17,391 nt of DNA from JACMNW01 sp031413495 (GTDB lineage Bacteria > Pseudomonadota > Alphaproteobacteria > Rhodobacterales > Rhodobacteraceae): NCBI GenBank assembly GCA_031413495.1, contig JANOFE010000277.1:1-17391 (forward strand). Reading direction: 5' to 3'. Every line of letters starts with the position of its first letter. The first letter of the stretch is position 1. The position numbers were made by a program, and so were the translations under genes. The notes under the pieces are model-generated. The model did no database searches, had not been told where the DNA came from, and was given only the letters and a program-made list of their open reading frames with translations. Positions 1-7,247 of this stretch are shown piece by piece.

Positions 1-1
1 C

Positions 2-268
2 CGCTTTATGCACGCCCCGGAACTGACCCGGATGGGGGCAAAGATTGAGGTGCATGGCGGTACGGCCACGGTGACCGGGGTTGAAAAACTGCGTGGCGCG
101 CCGGTGATGGCCACAGATTTGCGCGCCTCGGTCAGCCTTATTCTGGCGGGCCTTGCGGCGGAAGGTGAAACCGTTGTCAGCCGCGTCTATCACCTTGATC
201 GCGGCTATGAACGGGTCGAGGAAAAGCTGCAAGCCTGCGGCGCGCAGATTGAACGGATCAGGGCGTAG
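2..268 (+). CDS. murA: UDP-N-acetylglucosamine 1-carboxyvinyltransferase, C-terminal end (partial)
   Basis: This is the 3' end of murA; the gene begins before the window and the reading frame is open from base 2. MurA transfers enolpyruvate from PEP to UDP-GlcNAc in the cytoplasm, the first committed step of peptidoglycan synthesis. The visible 88 residues begin with RFMHAPELTRMGA, the typical MurA segment, followed by a GVEKLRGAPVMATDLRAS stretch (substrate-binding region of the EPSP synthase-like fold) and the usual C-terminal HLDRGYERVEEKL. The PEP-binding cysteine loop lies upstream and cannot be checked. The stop is 3 bases before the next gene, so the two are probably co-transcribed. 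Identity is from motif recognition and is secure. Confidence 0.95.
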   Translation, partial: RFMHAPELTRMGAKIEVHGGTATVTGVEKLRGAPVMATDLRASVSLILAGLAAEGETVVSRVYHLDRGYERVEEKLQACGAQIERIRA

Positions 269-271
269 ACG

Positions 272-733
272 ATGGCAGACGCGCGGTTCGAAGATGGCGC
301 AACCCGCCCCCTCAATCTTGTCGCCCGCGACGAAGATGATCTGGCGGTGATTTCGGCCCTTGTGCAGGATGCTGTACTCACGTCGGGTGATATCCGCTAC
401 ACCAAATCCAAACGCCGCTTTGCTCTGCTGATCAATCGCTTCCGCTGGGAAGACGGCGCTAGCCGCAGCCCCGAGCGCGCGCGCTGCCTGCTGGTGTTTG
501 ACGATGTAACCATTGTGCAGGGGCAGGGAGTGGACCGCAAAGACCCCGATCTTGTGCTGTCGTTGCTGGCGCTTGGCTTTGCACCGGGGGCCGATGGCAC
601 CGGGGTGGTGACACTGACCTTTGCCGGGGACGGAGCCTTGGCTTTGAACGTGGAGGCATTGGAAGTCTCGTTGAAAGATGTGACGCGGCCGTATCTTGCA
701 CCGTCACGGTTGACACCGACGCATCCCGAATAG
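272..733 (+). CDS. DUF2948 family protein
   Basis: A 153-residue protein of a family known mainly from alphaproteobacteria (DUF2948), with no established function. The family pattern is clear: an N-terminal LVARDEDDLAVISALVQDAV segment, the block FALLINRFRWEDG, then LLVFDDV and near the C-terminus GDGALALNVEALEVSLKDV. No signal peptide or membrane segment is visible, so it is probably cytoplasmic. It starts 3 bases after the murA stop; the likely ribosome binding site is inside the murA end. Linkage with murA and hisD recurs in Rhodobacteraceae as I recall it, but neither neighbour explains its role. Length fits the family. Confidence 0.88.
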   Translation: MADARFEDGATRPLNLVARDEDDLAVISALVQDAVLTSGDIRYTKSKRRFALLINRFRWEDGASRSPERARCLLVFDDVTIVQGQGVDRKDPDLVLSLLALGFAPGADGTGVVTLTFAGDGALALNVEALEVSLKDVTRPYLAPSRLTPTHPE

Positions 734-909
734 GGCGCAGCGCCGTCAATAGGCAGGGCCGACTGCTCTCCCGCGCGGGCAGACAGCCGTCGCATGCCCG
801 GCCCCTTGAGGATATTTTGTCAAAATGAAATTGCTGCGTCATGCAGCGCGCTTGAGGCAAGGCCCTTCGCAAGGTAAGGAAGTTGGTGTTCGATGGAGTG
901 CCTTTTACC
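734..909. other. Intergenic region before hisD with short palindromes
   Basis: This 176-base gap holds no convincing gene. It contains three short symmetric elements: CCCGCGCGGG at 771–780; ATTTTG-T-CAAAAT at 814–826, inside the string TTGAGGATATTTTGTC; and a 5-bp inverted repeat GCTGC/GCAGC at 833–847. No tract of T residues follows them, so none is a classical intrinsic terminator. A purine-rich AAGGTAAGGA lies at 871–880 and TGGAG at 894–898 ahead of hisD. No clear sigma-70 promoter could be assigned. It probably holds the hisD promoter or simply separates two parts of one transcript. Confidence 0.4.
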
Positions 910-2211
910 ATGCCAGCTTTTCTATCCACCGCTGACGCCAGCTTTGAGGCGGATTTCGCAACCCTTCTAGGGCTAAAGCGCGAAGATGCGCCCGATGTGG
1001 ATGCTGTGGTGGCAGGCATCATTGCCGATGTGCGGGGCAGGGGCGACGCCGCGGTGCTGGACCTGACCGCGCGGTTCGACAGGCTGGATTTGACGCCCGC
1101 AACCATGGCGTTTTCGCCCGCCGAAATTGCCGCAGAATGTACCAAAGTCTCGCCCGATGATCGCGCCGCCCTTGAACTGGCAGCAAGCCGCATTCGCGCC
1201 TATCATCTGCGCCAGATGCCAACGGATGATCAATGGCAAGACGCCGCCGGGGCCACCTTGGGTTGGCGCTGGGGGCCGGTTTCCAGTGCTGGCCTTTATG
1301 TGCCGGGCGGCCTTGCGTCTTATCCTTCGTCCGTGTTGATGAACGCGGTCCCCGCGCGGGTGGCGGGGGTGGAACGCCTTGTGATCTGCTGCCCCACACC
1401 GGACGGCGTGGTGAACCCTCTGGTTCTGTTGGCCGCAACGCTTGCTGGCGTGACCGAAATTTACCGCATCGGCGGCGCACAGGCCATCGCCGCATTGGCT
1501 TACGGCACCGAAACCATAACCGCCGTCGATAAAATCACCGGCCCCGGCAATGCTTTCGTTGCCGCCGCCAAGCGCCGGGTCTTTGGCCGTGTCGGCATTG
1601 ATATGATCGCAGGCCCATCGGAAATTCTGGTGATCGCCGACCGCGACAATGACCCCGACTGGATTGCCCTTGATCTGTTGTCCCAAGCCGAACACGACGA
1701 AAGCGCGCAATCCATCTTGATCACCGACGATGCCGCCTTTGGCCAGGCCGTCGCCCAAGCCGTGGACAAACGCCTGCAAACCCTGCAACGCCGCGCCATC
1801 GCGGGGCCAAGCTGGGCCAACAACGGTGCTGTCATCACGGTGCGCGATCTGGACGAAGCCGCCGAATTGTCCAACCGCATCGCGCCTGAACATCTTGAAC
1901 TCTGCGTCGCTAACCCCGAGGCCCTCGCCGCCAAAACCATCCATGCAGGTGCCATCTTCCTTGGCGCCTACACCCCAGAAGCCATCGGCGATTACGTCGG
2001 TGGTCCGAACCATGTGCTGCCCACAGCACGCTCCGCGCGGTTTTCAAGCGGGTTGTCGGTGATGGATTTTCTGAAACGCACCACCATTGCGAAAATGACC
2101 CCCGGCGCGCTGGCGGCGGTCGGCCCCTCTGCCGAACGCCTCGCGCGGTCCGAAAGCCTTGAGGCGCACGCCCTATCCGTGCAAGCGCGGCTTGACCGCC
2201 TGAACCGTTGA
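910..2211 (+). CDS. hisD: Histidinol dehydrogenase
   Basis: Catalyses the last two steps of histidine synthesis, oxidising L-histidinol to L-histidine with two NAD+ and a zinc ion. Family blocks are in order: LYVPGG (129–134), DKITGPGN (207–214), IAGPSEILV (233–241), SQAEHDESAQS (258–268), APEHLE (325–330) and the C-terminal FSSGLSVMDF. With ATG at 910 the protein has 433 residues and the zinc ligands fall at Gln259, His262, Asp361 and His420, with catalytic Glu327/His328, nearly identical to E. coli numbering; this supports the start over an in-frame TTG at 883. TGGAG at 894–898 is the probable ribosome binding site. It sits apart from other his genes, as is usual in this group. Confidence 0.97.
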   Translation: MPAFLSTADASFEADFATLLGLKREDAPDVDAVVAGIIADVRGRGDAAVLDLTARFDRLDLTPATMAFSPAEIAAECTKVSPDDRAALELAASRIRAYHLRQMPTDDQWQDAAGATLGWRWGPVSSAGLYVPGGLASYPSSVLMNAVPARVAGVERLVICCPTPDGVVNPLVLLAATLAGVTEIYRIGGAQAIAALAYGTETITAVDKITGPGNAFVAAAKRRVFGRVGIDMIAGPSEILVIADRDNDPDWIALDLLSQAEHDESAQSILITDDAAFGQAVAQAVDKRLQTLQRRAIAGPSWANNGAVITVRDLDEAAELSNRIAPEHLELCVANPEALAAKTIHAGAIFLGAYTPEAIGDYVGGPNHVLPTARSARFSSGLSVMDFLKRTTIAKMTPGALAAVGPSAERLARSESLEAHALSVQARLDRLNR

Positions 2212-2265
2212 CAGCCCGCAACGCAGACACCATCCTTCGGCGACTGTCCTGAAGGGGATTGGCAC

Positions 2266-2619
2266 ATGACACTTCTGAAAGACCTACAAGCGATCAGCGA
2301 TGCTTACGTTGCCGCTTATCGCGCGGGCGACACGGCGGGCTGTGCAGCTGTTTTCACTGAAGACGGCATCCTCTATTCCGCCTTTGCACCGCCTGCCATC
2401 GGGCGTGCTGCCATCGCCACCCTGCACAAGGAATGGACGGTCGGTAGCGCAGGCAAAACGCTGACAGTGGTTGATGCCAACGGATCAGGCGACATCGCCT
2501 TCGCGCGCGCCAATTTCGCCGAAGAGCATCAGACGTCCGAAGGCCACGCGCTTTGGGCCTGCATCCGCGTGCCCGGCGGCCCGTGGCGCATCAGGTTTTG
2601 CAGCCTCACCGCCGCGTAA
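2266..2619 (+). CDS. SnoaL-like/DUF4440-type NTF2-fold protein
   Basis: A 117-residue protein with the pattern of the SnoaL/DUF4440 (ketosteroid isomerase-like, NTF2-fold) group: helix MTLLKDLQAISDAYVAAYRAGD, then CAAVFTEDGILY, then IGRAAIATLHKEW and alternating strands to the C-terminus. Family members range from small-molecule isomerases or cyclases to binding domains; the ligand here cannot be predicted. No signal peptide is seen. AAGGGGA at 2252–2258 gives a good ribosome binding site. A short inverted repeat CCTTC/GAAGG (2234–2238/2251–2255) could partly hide it. The gene is inserted between hisD and the UPF0262 gene, which I recall as normally adjacent, so it may be a later insertion into a conserved order. 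Confidence 0.75.
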   Translation: MTLLKDLQAISDAYVAAYRAGDTAGCAAVFTEDGILYSAFAPPAIGRAAIATLHKEWTVGSAGKTLTVVDANGSGDIAFARANFAEEHQTSEGHALWACIRVPGGPWRIRFCSLTAA

Positions 2620-2679
2620 GCCCTTGCCAGACCGCACAGCTTTGGGCATCACGGCTGGAACCGTCCCGAAAGCCCCGCC

Positions 2680-3156
2680 ATGAACCGCATCTGCCACATC
2701 GAAATAGACGAACGCGGTCTTGCCGCCGCCACCGCCGAGATTGAACAAGAACGCAAAGTCGCGATCTTTGATCTTCTGGAGGAAAACTCCTTCGCCATGC
2801 CCGCACGCGAAGGCCACATCATTCCCGACGGCCCCTACCGGCTTGCTTTGGCCATCCGCGAAGGCCGCCTTGTCTTTGATATCGCCACCTCAACCACCGA
2901 AAAAGTCGGCGCGTTTCACTTGTCGCTCGGCCCCTTCCGGCAAGTCGTCAAAGACTATTTCCAAATCTGCGAGTCGTATTTCGAGGCCGTCAAACGCCTA
3001 CCCCCGTCTCAGATCGAGGCGATAGACATGGCCCGCCGCGGCATCCACAACGAAGGTGCCCGCGTGCTACAAGAACGCCTGAGTGGCAAGGCCGAGGTTG
3101 ACATCGACACCGCGCGCCGCCTGTTCACCCTGATTTGCGTTCTGCACTGGGGCTGA
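2680..3156 (+). CDS. UPF0262 family protein
   Basis: A 158-residue cytoplasmic protein of the alphaproteobacterial UPF0262 family, function unknown. Very characteristic blocks are present: IEQERKVAIFDLLEENSF near residues 21–38, FHLSLGPFRQVVKDYFQIC in the middle, PPSQIEAIDMARRGIHNEGA, and the ending RRLFTLICVLHWG. The length matches the family. The start codon is supported by the N-terminal NRICHIEID typical of homologues; the ribosome binding site is weak (GAAAG about 8 bases upstream). The next gene starts 3 bases after its stop, so translation is probably coupled. The conserved neighbourhood with hisD and the phosphatase is well known in Rhodobacteraceae but has not revealed its job. Confidence 0.93.
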   Translation: MNRICHIEIDERGLAAATAEIEQERKVAIFDLLEENSFAMPAREGHIIPDGPYRLALAIREGRLVFDIATSTTEKVGAFHLSLGPFRQVVKDYFQICESYFEAVKRLPPSQIEAIDMARRGIHNEGARVLQERLSGKAEVDIDTARRLFTLICVLHWG

Positions 3157-3159
3157 CAT

Positions 3160-3627
3160 TTGGCAGATAACTTCCCCCAATCCGTTCTGTTCTGCTGCGA
3201 TCACAACGCCGTCCGCTCGCCCATGGCCGAAGGCCTGATGAAACAAATGTACGGCCAGCGCGCCTATGTGCAATCGGCGGGCGTTAAGAACGATATGGAA
3301 ATCGACGGCTTCTCCATCGCCGTCTGCAAGGAACTCGGCATCGAACTGTCCCGCCACCGATCCCGCAGTTTCGACGAAATGCAGGAATGGGGCGATGACC
3401 TGTCCCAATTTGACCTGATCGTTGCCCTGTCCCCCGCCTCGCAGCGCATGGCGCTGGAACTGACCCGCTTCAATCATCTCGAAGTGGTCTACTGGCCGAT
3501 CCTTGATCCCACCGGCCTTGGCGACGGGCGCGACGCAAAACTTTCCGCCTATCGGCAGGCACGGGATCAGATCAAGGAACGCATGCTGTCACGGTTTGGG
3601 CCACCGACTGAAGGATTAGATGCTTAG
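3160..3627 (+). CDS. Low-molecular-weight protein tyrosine phosphatase / arsenate reductase-like protein
   Basis: A 155-residue protein of the low-molecular-weight phosphatase fold. The P-loop CX5R signature is Cys13-DHNAV-Arg19 followed by SPMAEG, and the general-acid region is Asp116-Pro117 in WPILDPTG, so the catalytic machinery looks complete. Family members dephosphorylate phosphotyrosine or reduce arsenate; the substrate here is unknown and the name arsC sometimes given to such genes should not be trusted. The start is TTG at 3160, three bases after the UPF0262 stop, with a GGGG stretch in the end of that gene as probable ribosome binding site; there is no earlier in-frame start and homologues begin with a similar MxDxxPQS. 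It is the last gene of the rightward cluster. Confidence 0.9.
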   Translation: MADNFPQSVLFCCDHNAVRSPMAEGLMKQMYGQRAYVQSAGVKNDMEIDGFSIAVCKELGIELSRHRSRSFDEMQEWGDDLSQFDLIVALSPASQRMALELTRFNHLEVVYWPILDPTGLGDGRDAKLSAYRQARDQIKERMLSRFGPPTEGLDA

Positions 3628-3647
3628 GCTTGCCAAAGCCATCCTAA
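3624..3647 (+). terminator. Weak terminator-like hairpin overlapping the stop codon
   Basis: GGCTT (3627–3631) pairs with AAGCC (3636–3640) around a 4-base loop, and TTA/TAA can extend it outward across a small bulge. The hairpin covers the stop codon of the phosphatase gene. No T-tract follows, so it is a weak intrinsic terminator at best. A second 6-bp inverted repeat, TTGCCG/CGGCAA, lies at 3677–3697 in the same convergent gap. Confidence 0.3.
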
Positions 3648-3704
3648 CATCGCGCCAAGGCCTGCCCGATTGCACATTGCCGGTCACGTAACGGCAAACA
3701 CCAA

Positions 3705-3899
3705 TCACTTCGGCGGCACTCTTGCCTTCAGGATCAACTCCCAAAACGCGTAGGCGGCCATGCCCGCAAACAGAACGCCCCACCCGGGGCTGTTCATCGA
3801 AAACTCCACCACTGCCCAGCCCACAGGCACCATAATCGTTGCCCAACGCCGCCAGACCGGGGCAAAGAACGGGTGATCGGCATCCAGAATCTTTTTCAT
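3705..3899 (-). CDS. Small membrane protein of unknown function
   Basis: A 64-residue protein with two probable membrane helices, about residues 20–36 (ATIMVPVGWAVVEF) and 39–58 (WGVLFAGMAAYAFWELIL), and a basic C-terminal KARVPPK. The N-terminus MKKILDADHPFFAPVWRRW resembles small conserved membrane proteins I recall from Rhodobacteraceae, but I cannot name a characterised family. The ribosome binding site is weak (GGGA upstream). It lies downstream of the esterase gene on the same strand, 43 bases after that gene's stop, so could share its transcript. It faces the phosphatase gene convergently. Confidence 0.7.
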   Translation of the reverse strand: MKKILDADHPFFAPVWRRWATIMVPVGWAVVEFSMNSPGWGVLFAGMAAYAFWELILKARVPPK

Positions 3900-3942
3900 G
3901 CGTGTCCCAAAACGGAATAGTTAACGCCAGCTTTAGCACAAA

Positions 3943-4743
3943 TCAGCCCTTTGGCATCAGCTTATCATAGGCCGCCCCAAGCCGCTCCGCGGTGAAGGAA
4001 TGATTGCCGTCGAACAGACACAGATCAAGCCGCTTGCCGGATGTGCTTGCCGCATGCGCACAGCTAAGATCCGCAACAGAATAACGGCCGTCGGGCGCAA
4101 AATCTTTGTCTTTCATATACATGGCCAGAACCTGACTAAGATCGCCCTGCCGAGTATTCGCAATTTTACGACCCCGCATTGGCACTGTGGTGTCGCCCGT
4201 CCCATGCACATGAATGATGTTTTGCGCAAGCGCCGGGCAGGTTGCGGGCGGGCCTTTCCAGAAGGTTCCCGAATAGGGGATATAGCCCGCATAGGCATCA
4301 CCACGTTCGCAGATCACGGTCCAGACGAACATGCCACCTGCCGAAAATCCGGTGATAACCGTGCGCTTCGGATCGACGTCAAACTGTTGTTCCGCATCCG
4401 CCATCACCGCATCAAGATAGGCCATCTCATCGCGCGGCCCTACGCTGTCACCCGGCGCATTGGCGAGGTTCCAGTCAGCGGCCCCTGCATCAATTGCAAT
4501 CAGCGCCAGCCCCCGGCCAGTGGCCATTTTTATCAGCGATTTGTTCTTCATCACGCCTGCCGCAGACCCTTGATAGCCATGCGCAAACACAATCGCGCCA
4601 ATAGGCTTGTCACCGTCAGGAAGGCTGATCCGGTAAGTGCCGCTGCCGACGGCACAGTCGCTTGATGCGCTGCAGGCACTGGCAGGGCGAGGGGAAATGC
4701 TAAGAAGGGTACAGATCAAAATGAATGCAAATCGCCAAATCAT
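3943..4743 (-). CDS. Secreted PHB depolymerase/feruloyl esterase-family hydrolase (LpqC-type)
   Basis: A 266-residue alpha/beta-hydrolase of the extracellular poly(3-hydroxybutyrate) depolymerase / feruloyl esterase (LpqC-like) family. The N-terminus is a signal peptide: MIWR, a hydrophobic core FAFILICTLLSI, and cleavage probably after Ala-Ser-Ala at residue 23. The nucleophile elbow is GFSAGG with Ser134; Asp184 (GTGDTTVP) and His248 (GNHSF) complete the triad; HGYQGS at 55–60 fits the oxyanion loop. Several cysteines suggest disulfides in the periplasm or outside. The start at 4743 is chosen because AGGAG (4754–4750) precedes it at 6 bases and the signal peptide begins there; a longer frame to 4815 adds no plausible sequence. 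The substrate (polyester, feruloyl ester or acetylated sugar) cannot be fixed. It follows uvrB, separated by a likely terminator. Confidence 0.85.
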   Translation of the reverse strand: MIWRFAFILICTLLSISPRPASACSASSDCAVGSGTYRISLPDGDKPIGAIVFAHGYQGSAAGVMKNKSLIKMATGRGLALIAIDAGAADWNLANAPGDSVGPRDEMAYLDAVMADAEQQFDVDPKRTVITGFSAGGMFVWTVICERGDAYAGYIPYSGTFWKGPPATCPALAQNIIHVHGTGDTTVPMRGRKIANTRQGDLSQVLAMYMKDKDFAPDGRYSVADLSCAHAASTSGKRLDLCLFDGNHSFTAERLGAAYDKLMPKG

Positions 4744-4755
4744 GGTCAGCTCCTG

Positions 4756-4795
4756 AAATAAAAACTGCCGGCAGCTTGCCACAGACTGCTGGCAA
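4756..4795 (-). terminator. Intrinsic terminator of uvrB, abutting the next gene's ribosome binding site
   Basis: Read on the minus strand, TGCCAGCAG (4795–4787) pairs with CTGCCGGCA (4774–4766) with one A-C mismatch, around a 12-base loop, and is followed by G and TTTTTATTT (4764–4756). That is a standard intrinsic terminator 70 bases after the uvrB stop. One base after the T-tract comes AGGAG, the ribosome binding site of the secreted esterase. The inner CTGCCGGCAG (4765–4774) is also a perfect palindrome. Confidence 0.6.
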
Positions 4796-4864
4796 ATCAC
4801 CCGGCATCTGCCCAATTTCTGATGACGATTGCGTGTTGGTGGGGCCCTAACGCGCAGGCAAGGT

Positions 4865-7048
4865 TTATTTTCGCCCCCGCCTTGATTTTCCGCCGCGCAT
4901 TCCGGCCCGCCCGCCTGTGCTGCGGCCGCCTGATTTCACTGCATTATCAACAGCTTCTTCGACCTCTGATTGGCGCGCCAATGGGTCATCGGCAATCGCC
5001 AATTCCACCGCCTCCAGCCGTTTTACCTCATCGCGCAACCGTGCGGCCTCTTCAAATTCCAAATTCTCCGCCGCCTTGCGCATGGTCACCCGCAGGCCGT
5101 CCAGATGGGCGGCAAGGTTCGACCCGATCATCGGGCGGTCAATCTTCGCCGTAATCCGCGCCTGATCGGTATCGCCTTTCCACAGGCCCGCCAGCACGTC
5201 TTCGACGTTCTTTTTCACCGTCGTCGGCGTGATCCCGTGCAGGGTGTTGTAAGCAATCTGTTTATCGCGCCGCCGGTTGGTCTCGCCAATCGCGCGTTCC
5301 ATCGACCCGGTAATCCGGTCGGCATACATGATCACCCGGCCTTCGGAATTGCGCGCAGCCCGGCCTGTCGTCTGGATCAGCGATGTCTCAGATCGCAGGA
5401 AGCCTTCCTTATCGGCGTCAAGAATAGCCACTAGCCCACATTCGGGAATATCCAAGCCTTCACGCAACAGGTTAATCCCGACCAGCACATCAAACGCCCC
5501 TAGCCGCAAATCGCGCAGGATTTCAATGCGCTCAATGGTGTCGATGTCCGAATGCATATAGCGGATGCGAATGCCCTGTTCGTGGTAATATTCGGTCAAA
5601 TCCTCGGCCATGCGTTTGGTCAGGGTGGTGACCAAAACCCGCAGGCCTTGCAGTGCAACCCGCCGGATTTCATCCAGCAAATCGTCAACCTGCATTTCCA
5701 CCGGGCGAATTTCGATGATCGGGTCCACCAAACCTGTTGGCCGGATCACCTGTTCCGTGAACACACCGCCGGTTTGTTCCATCTCCCACGACGCGGGCGT
5801 TGCCGATACGAACACCGTTTGCGGACGCATCGCATCCCATTCTTCAAACTTCAGCGGGCGGTTGTCCATGCAGCTGGGCAAGCGGAACCCATGTTCGGCA
5901 AGGGTGAATTTTCGCCGAAAGTCGCCCTTATACATGCCGCCGATCTGCGGCACCGACACATGGGATTCATCTGCAAAAACAATGGCATTGTCGGGGATGA
6001 ATTCAAACAGGGTCGGTGGTGGTTCGCCGGGCGCGCGGCCTGTCAGATAGCGGGAATAGTTCTCAATCCCGCTGCAAACACCTGTCGCTTCCAGCATTTC
6101 AAGATCGAACGAACAGCGTTGTTCCAGCCGCTGCGCCTCCAGCAGCTTCCCCTCAGCAACCAATTGATCCAGCCGCATGCGCAGTTCGCGTTTGATGCCG
6201 ATCACCGCTTGGTTCATCGTCGGGCGCGGCGTCACATAATGCGAATTGGCATAGATGCGGATTTGCGGGAAATGGTCGGTTTTCGCACCCGTAAGCGGGT
6301 CAAATTCGGTAATGCTTTCCAGTTCTTCACCAAAGAATGAAAACCGCCATGCGCGGTCCTCAAGGTGGGCGGGCCACACTTCCAGACTGTCGCCGCGCAC
6401 CCTAAACGACCCGCGCTGAAACGCCTGATCATTCCGCCGAAACGCCTGCGCCACCAGTTCCGACATGATGGCGCGCAGATCATAGGATTTACCGACCTCA
6501 AGATCCTGCGTCATCGCGGAATAGGTTTCCACCGACCCGATGCCATAAATGCACGACACCGACGCCACGATGATCACATCGTCGCGTTCCAGCAGCGCGC
6601 GGGTGGCCGAATGGCGCATCCGGTCGATCTGTTCGTTGATCTGGGATTCTTTTTCGATAAAGGTATCAGACCGGGCAACATAGGCTTCGGGCTGGTAGTA
6701 ATCGTAATAGGACACGAAATATTCAACCGCGTTGTCGGGAAAGAAGCCCTTGAATTCGCCGTATAATTGCGCGGCCAGCGTCTTGTTCGGCGCCAGGATA
6801 ATCGCCGGGCGCTGGGTTTGTTCAATGATCTTGGCCATGGTAAAGGTCTTGCCGGTCCCCGTGGCCCCCAGCAGCACCTGATTGTGGTCGCCCGCGTCAA
6901 TACCTGCCACCAATTCCGCAATCGCCGTCGGCTGATCCCCCGCAGGCTCAAACGGGGTAGACAGCACAAAGCGCTGCCCACCTTCAAGCTTAGGGCGGGT
7001 CAAAACCTCGGGCCGAATGGAAATCGTGTTGGTGTTGTTATGCGGCAT
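4865..7048 (-). CDS. uvrB: UvrABC excision repair protein B
   Basis: UvrB is the damage-verifying helicase-like subunit of bacterial nucleotide excision repair, loaded by UvrA and then recruiting UvrC. The 727-residue protein has all expected parts: Walker A GATGTGKT at 61–68, the beta-hairpin region YYDYYQPEAYVARSDTFI, helicase motif DESH, the C-terminal helicase motifs (LVGINLLREGLDIPE; QTTGRAARN), and the UVR domain (LEFEEAARLRDEVKRLE) that binds UvrC. It has a short N-terminal extension (about 20 residues) and a basic Gly/Arg/Lys tail, common in alphaproteobacteria. AGGGA at 7060–7056 is the ribosome binding site. A perfect SOS box lies 151 bases upstream, so LexA control is likely. Confidence 0.98.
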   Translation of the reverse strand: MPHNNTNTISIRPEVLTRPKLEGGQRFVLSTPFEPAGDQPTAIAELVAGIDAGDHNQVLLGATGTGKTFTMAKIIEQTQRPAIILAPNKTLAAQLYGEFKGFFPDNAVEYFVSYYDYYQPEAYVARSDTFIEKESQINEQIDRMRHSATRALLERDDVIIVASVSCIYGIGSVETYSAMTQDLEVGKSYDLRAIMSELVAQAFRRNDQAFQRGSFRVRGDSLEVWPAHLEDRAWRFSFFGEELESITEFDPLTGAKTDHFPQIRIYANSHYVTPRPTMNQAVIGIKRELRMRLDQLVAEGKLLEAQRLEQRCSFDLEMLEATGVCSGIENYSRYLTGRAPGEPPPTLFEFIPDNAIVFADESHVSVPQIGGMYKGDFRRKFTLAEHGFRLPSCMDNRPLKFEEWDAMRPQTVFVSATPASWEMEQTGGVFTEQVIRPTGLVDPIIEIRPVEMQVDDLLDEIRRVALQGLRVLVTTLTKRMAEDLTEYYHEQGIRIRYMHSDIDTIERIEILRDLRLGAFDVLVGINLLREGLDIPECGLVAILDADKEGFLRSETSLIQTTGRAARNSEGRVIMYADRITGSMERAIGETNRRRDKQIAYNTLHGITPTTVKKNVEDVLAGLWKGDTDQARITAKIDRPMIGSNLAAHLDGLRVTMRKAAENLEFEEAARLRDEVKRLEAVELAIADDPLARQSEVEEAVDNAVKSGGRSTGGRAGMRGGKSRRGRK

Positions 7049-7195
7049 GGCTGATTCCCTATGCAGCCCTTAGATTTGATCTGTTTTTGTTCTTGTTCAA
7101 GGGGCAATGACAGGAACCGTTAACCAAGCTTACCGAACCCTTCACCGACACCGCTCAATTTTAACGAAAATGCCGGATACCGATGCATCTTTTGG

Positions 7196-7224
7196 TTGAG
7201 TTCCGGTTTTGTTCAGGCAATAGT
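7196..7224 (+). promoter_or_regulatory. Possible sigma-70-type promoter facing the complex I subunit gene
   Basis: TTGAGT (7196–7201) and AATAGT (7219–7224) are separated by 17 bases, giving a fair match to the -35/-10 pattern. Transcription would start near 7231, placing the C/A-loop hairpin at the very 5' end of the message. The SOS box lies almost entirely in the spacer, so LexA would block this promoter if it is real. This is pattern matching only. Confidence 0.35.
7200..7214. promoter_or_regulatory. LexA-binding SOS box
   Basis: The sequence GTTC-CGGTTTT-GTTC is a perfect match to GTTC-N7-GTTC, the LexA operator established for Rhodobacter sphaeroides and other alphaproteobacteria. It lies 151 bases upstream of the uvrB start; uvrB is a typical SOS gene. 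A shorter string GTTCTTGTTC at 7089–7098 has the wrong spacing and is not counted. Confidence 0.85.
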
Positions 7225-7247
7225 GTTTTTGCAAGCAGCCTTTGATG

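Noticed and set aside
459..2272. Several long open frames on the minus strand opposite hisD and DUF2948
   Set aside because: They are antisense to clear conserved genes, read as Arg/Ala/Pro/Gly-rich low-complexity protein typical of GC-rich shadow frames, and have no recognisable family motif.
5552..6340. Plus-strand frame of 262 residues opposite uvrB
   Set aside because: Antisense to the conserved helicase core of UvrB, with no family resemblance; a shadow of the codon pattern on the other strand.
7089..7098. GTTCTTGTTC as a second SOS box
   Set aside because: The two GTTC halves are only two bases apart, while the LexA consensus needs seven.
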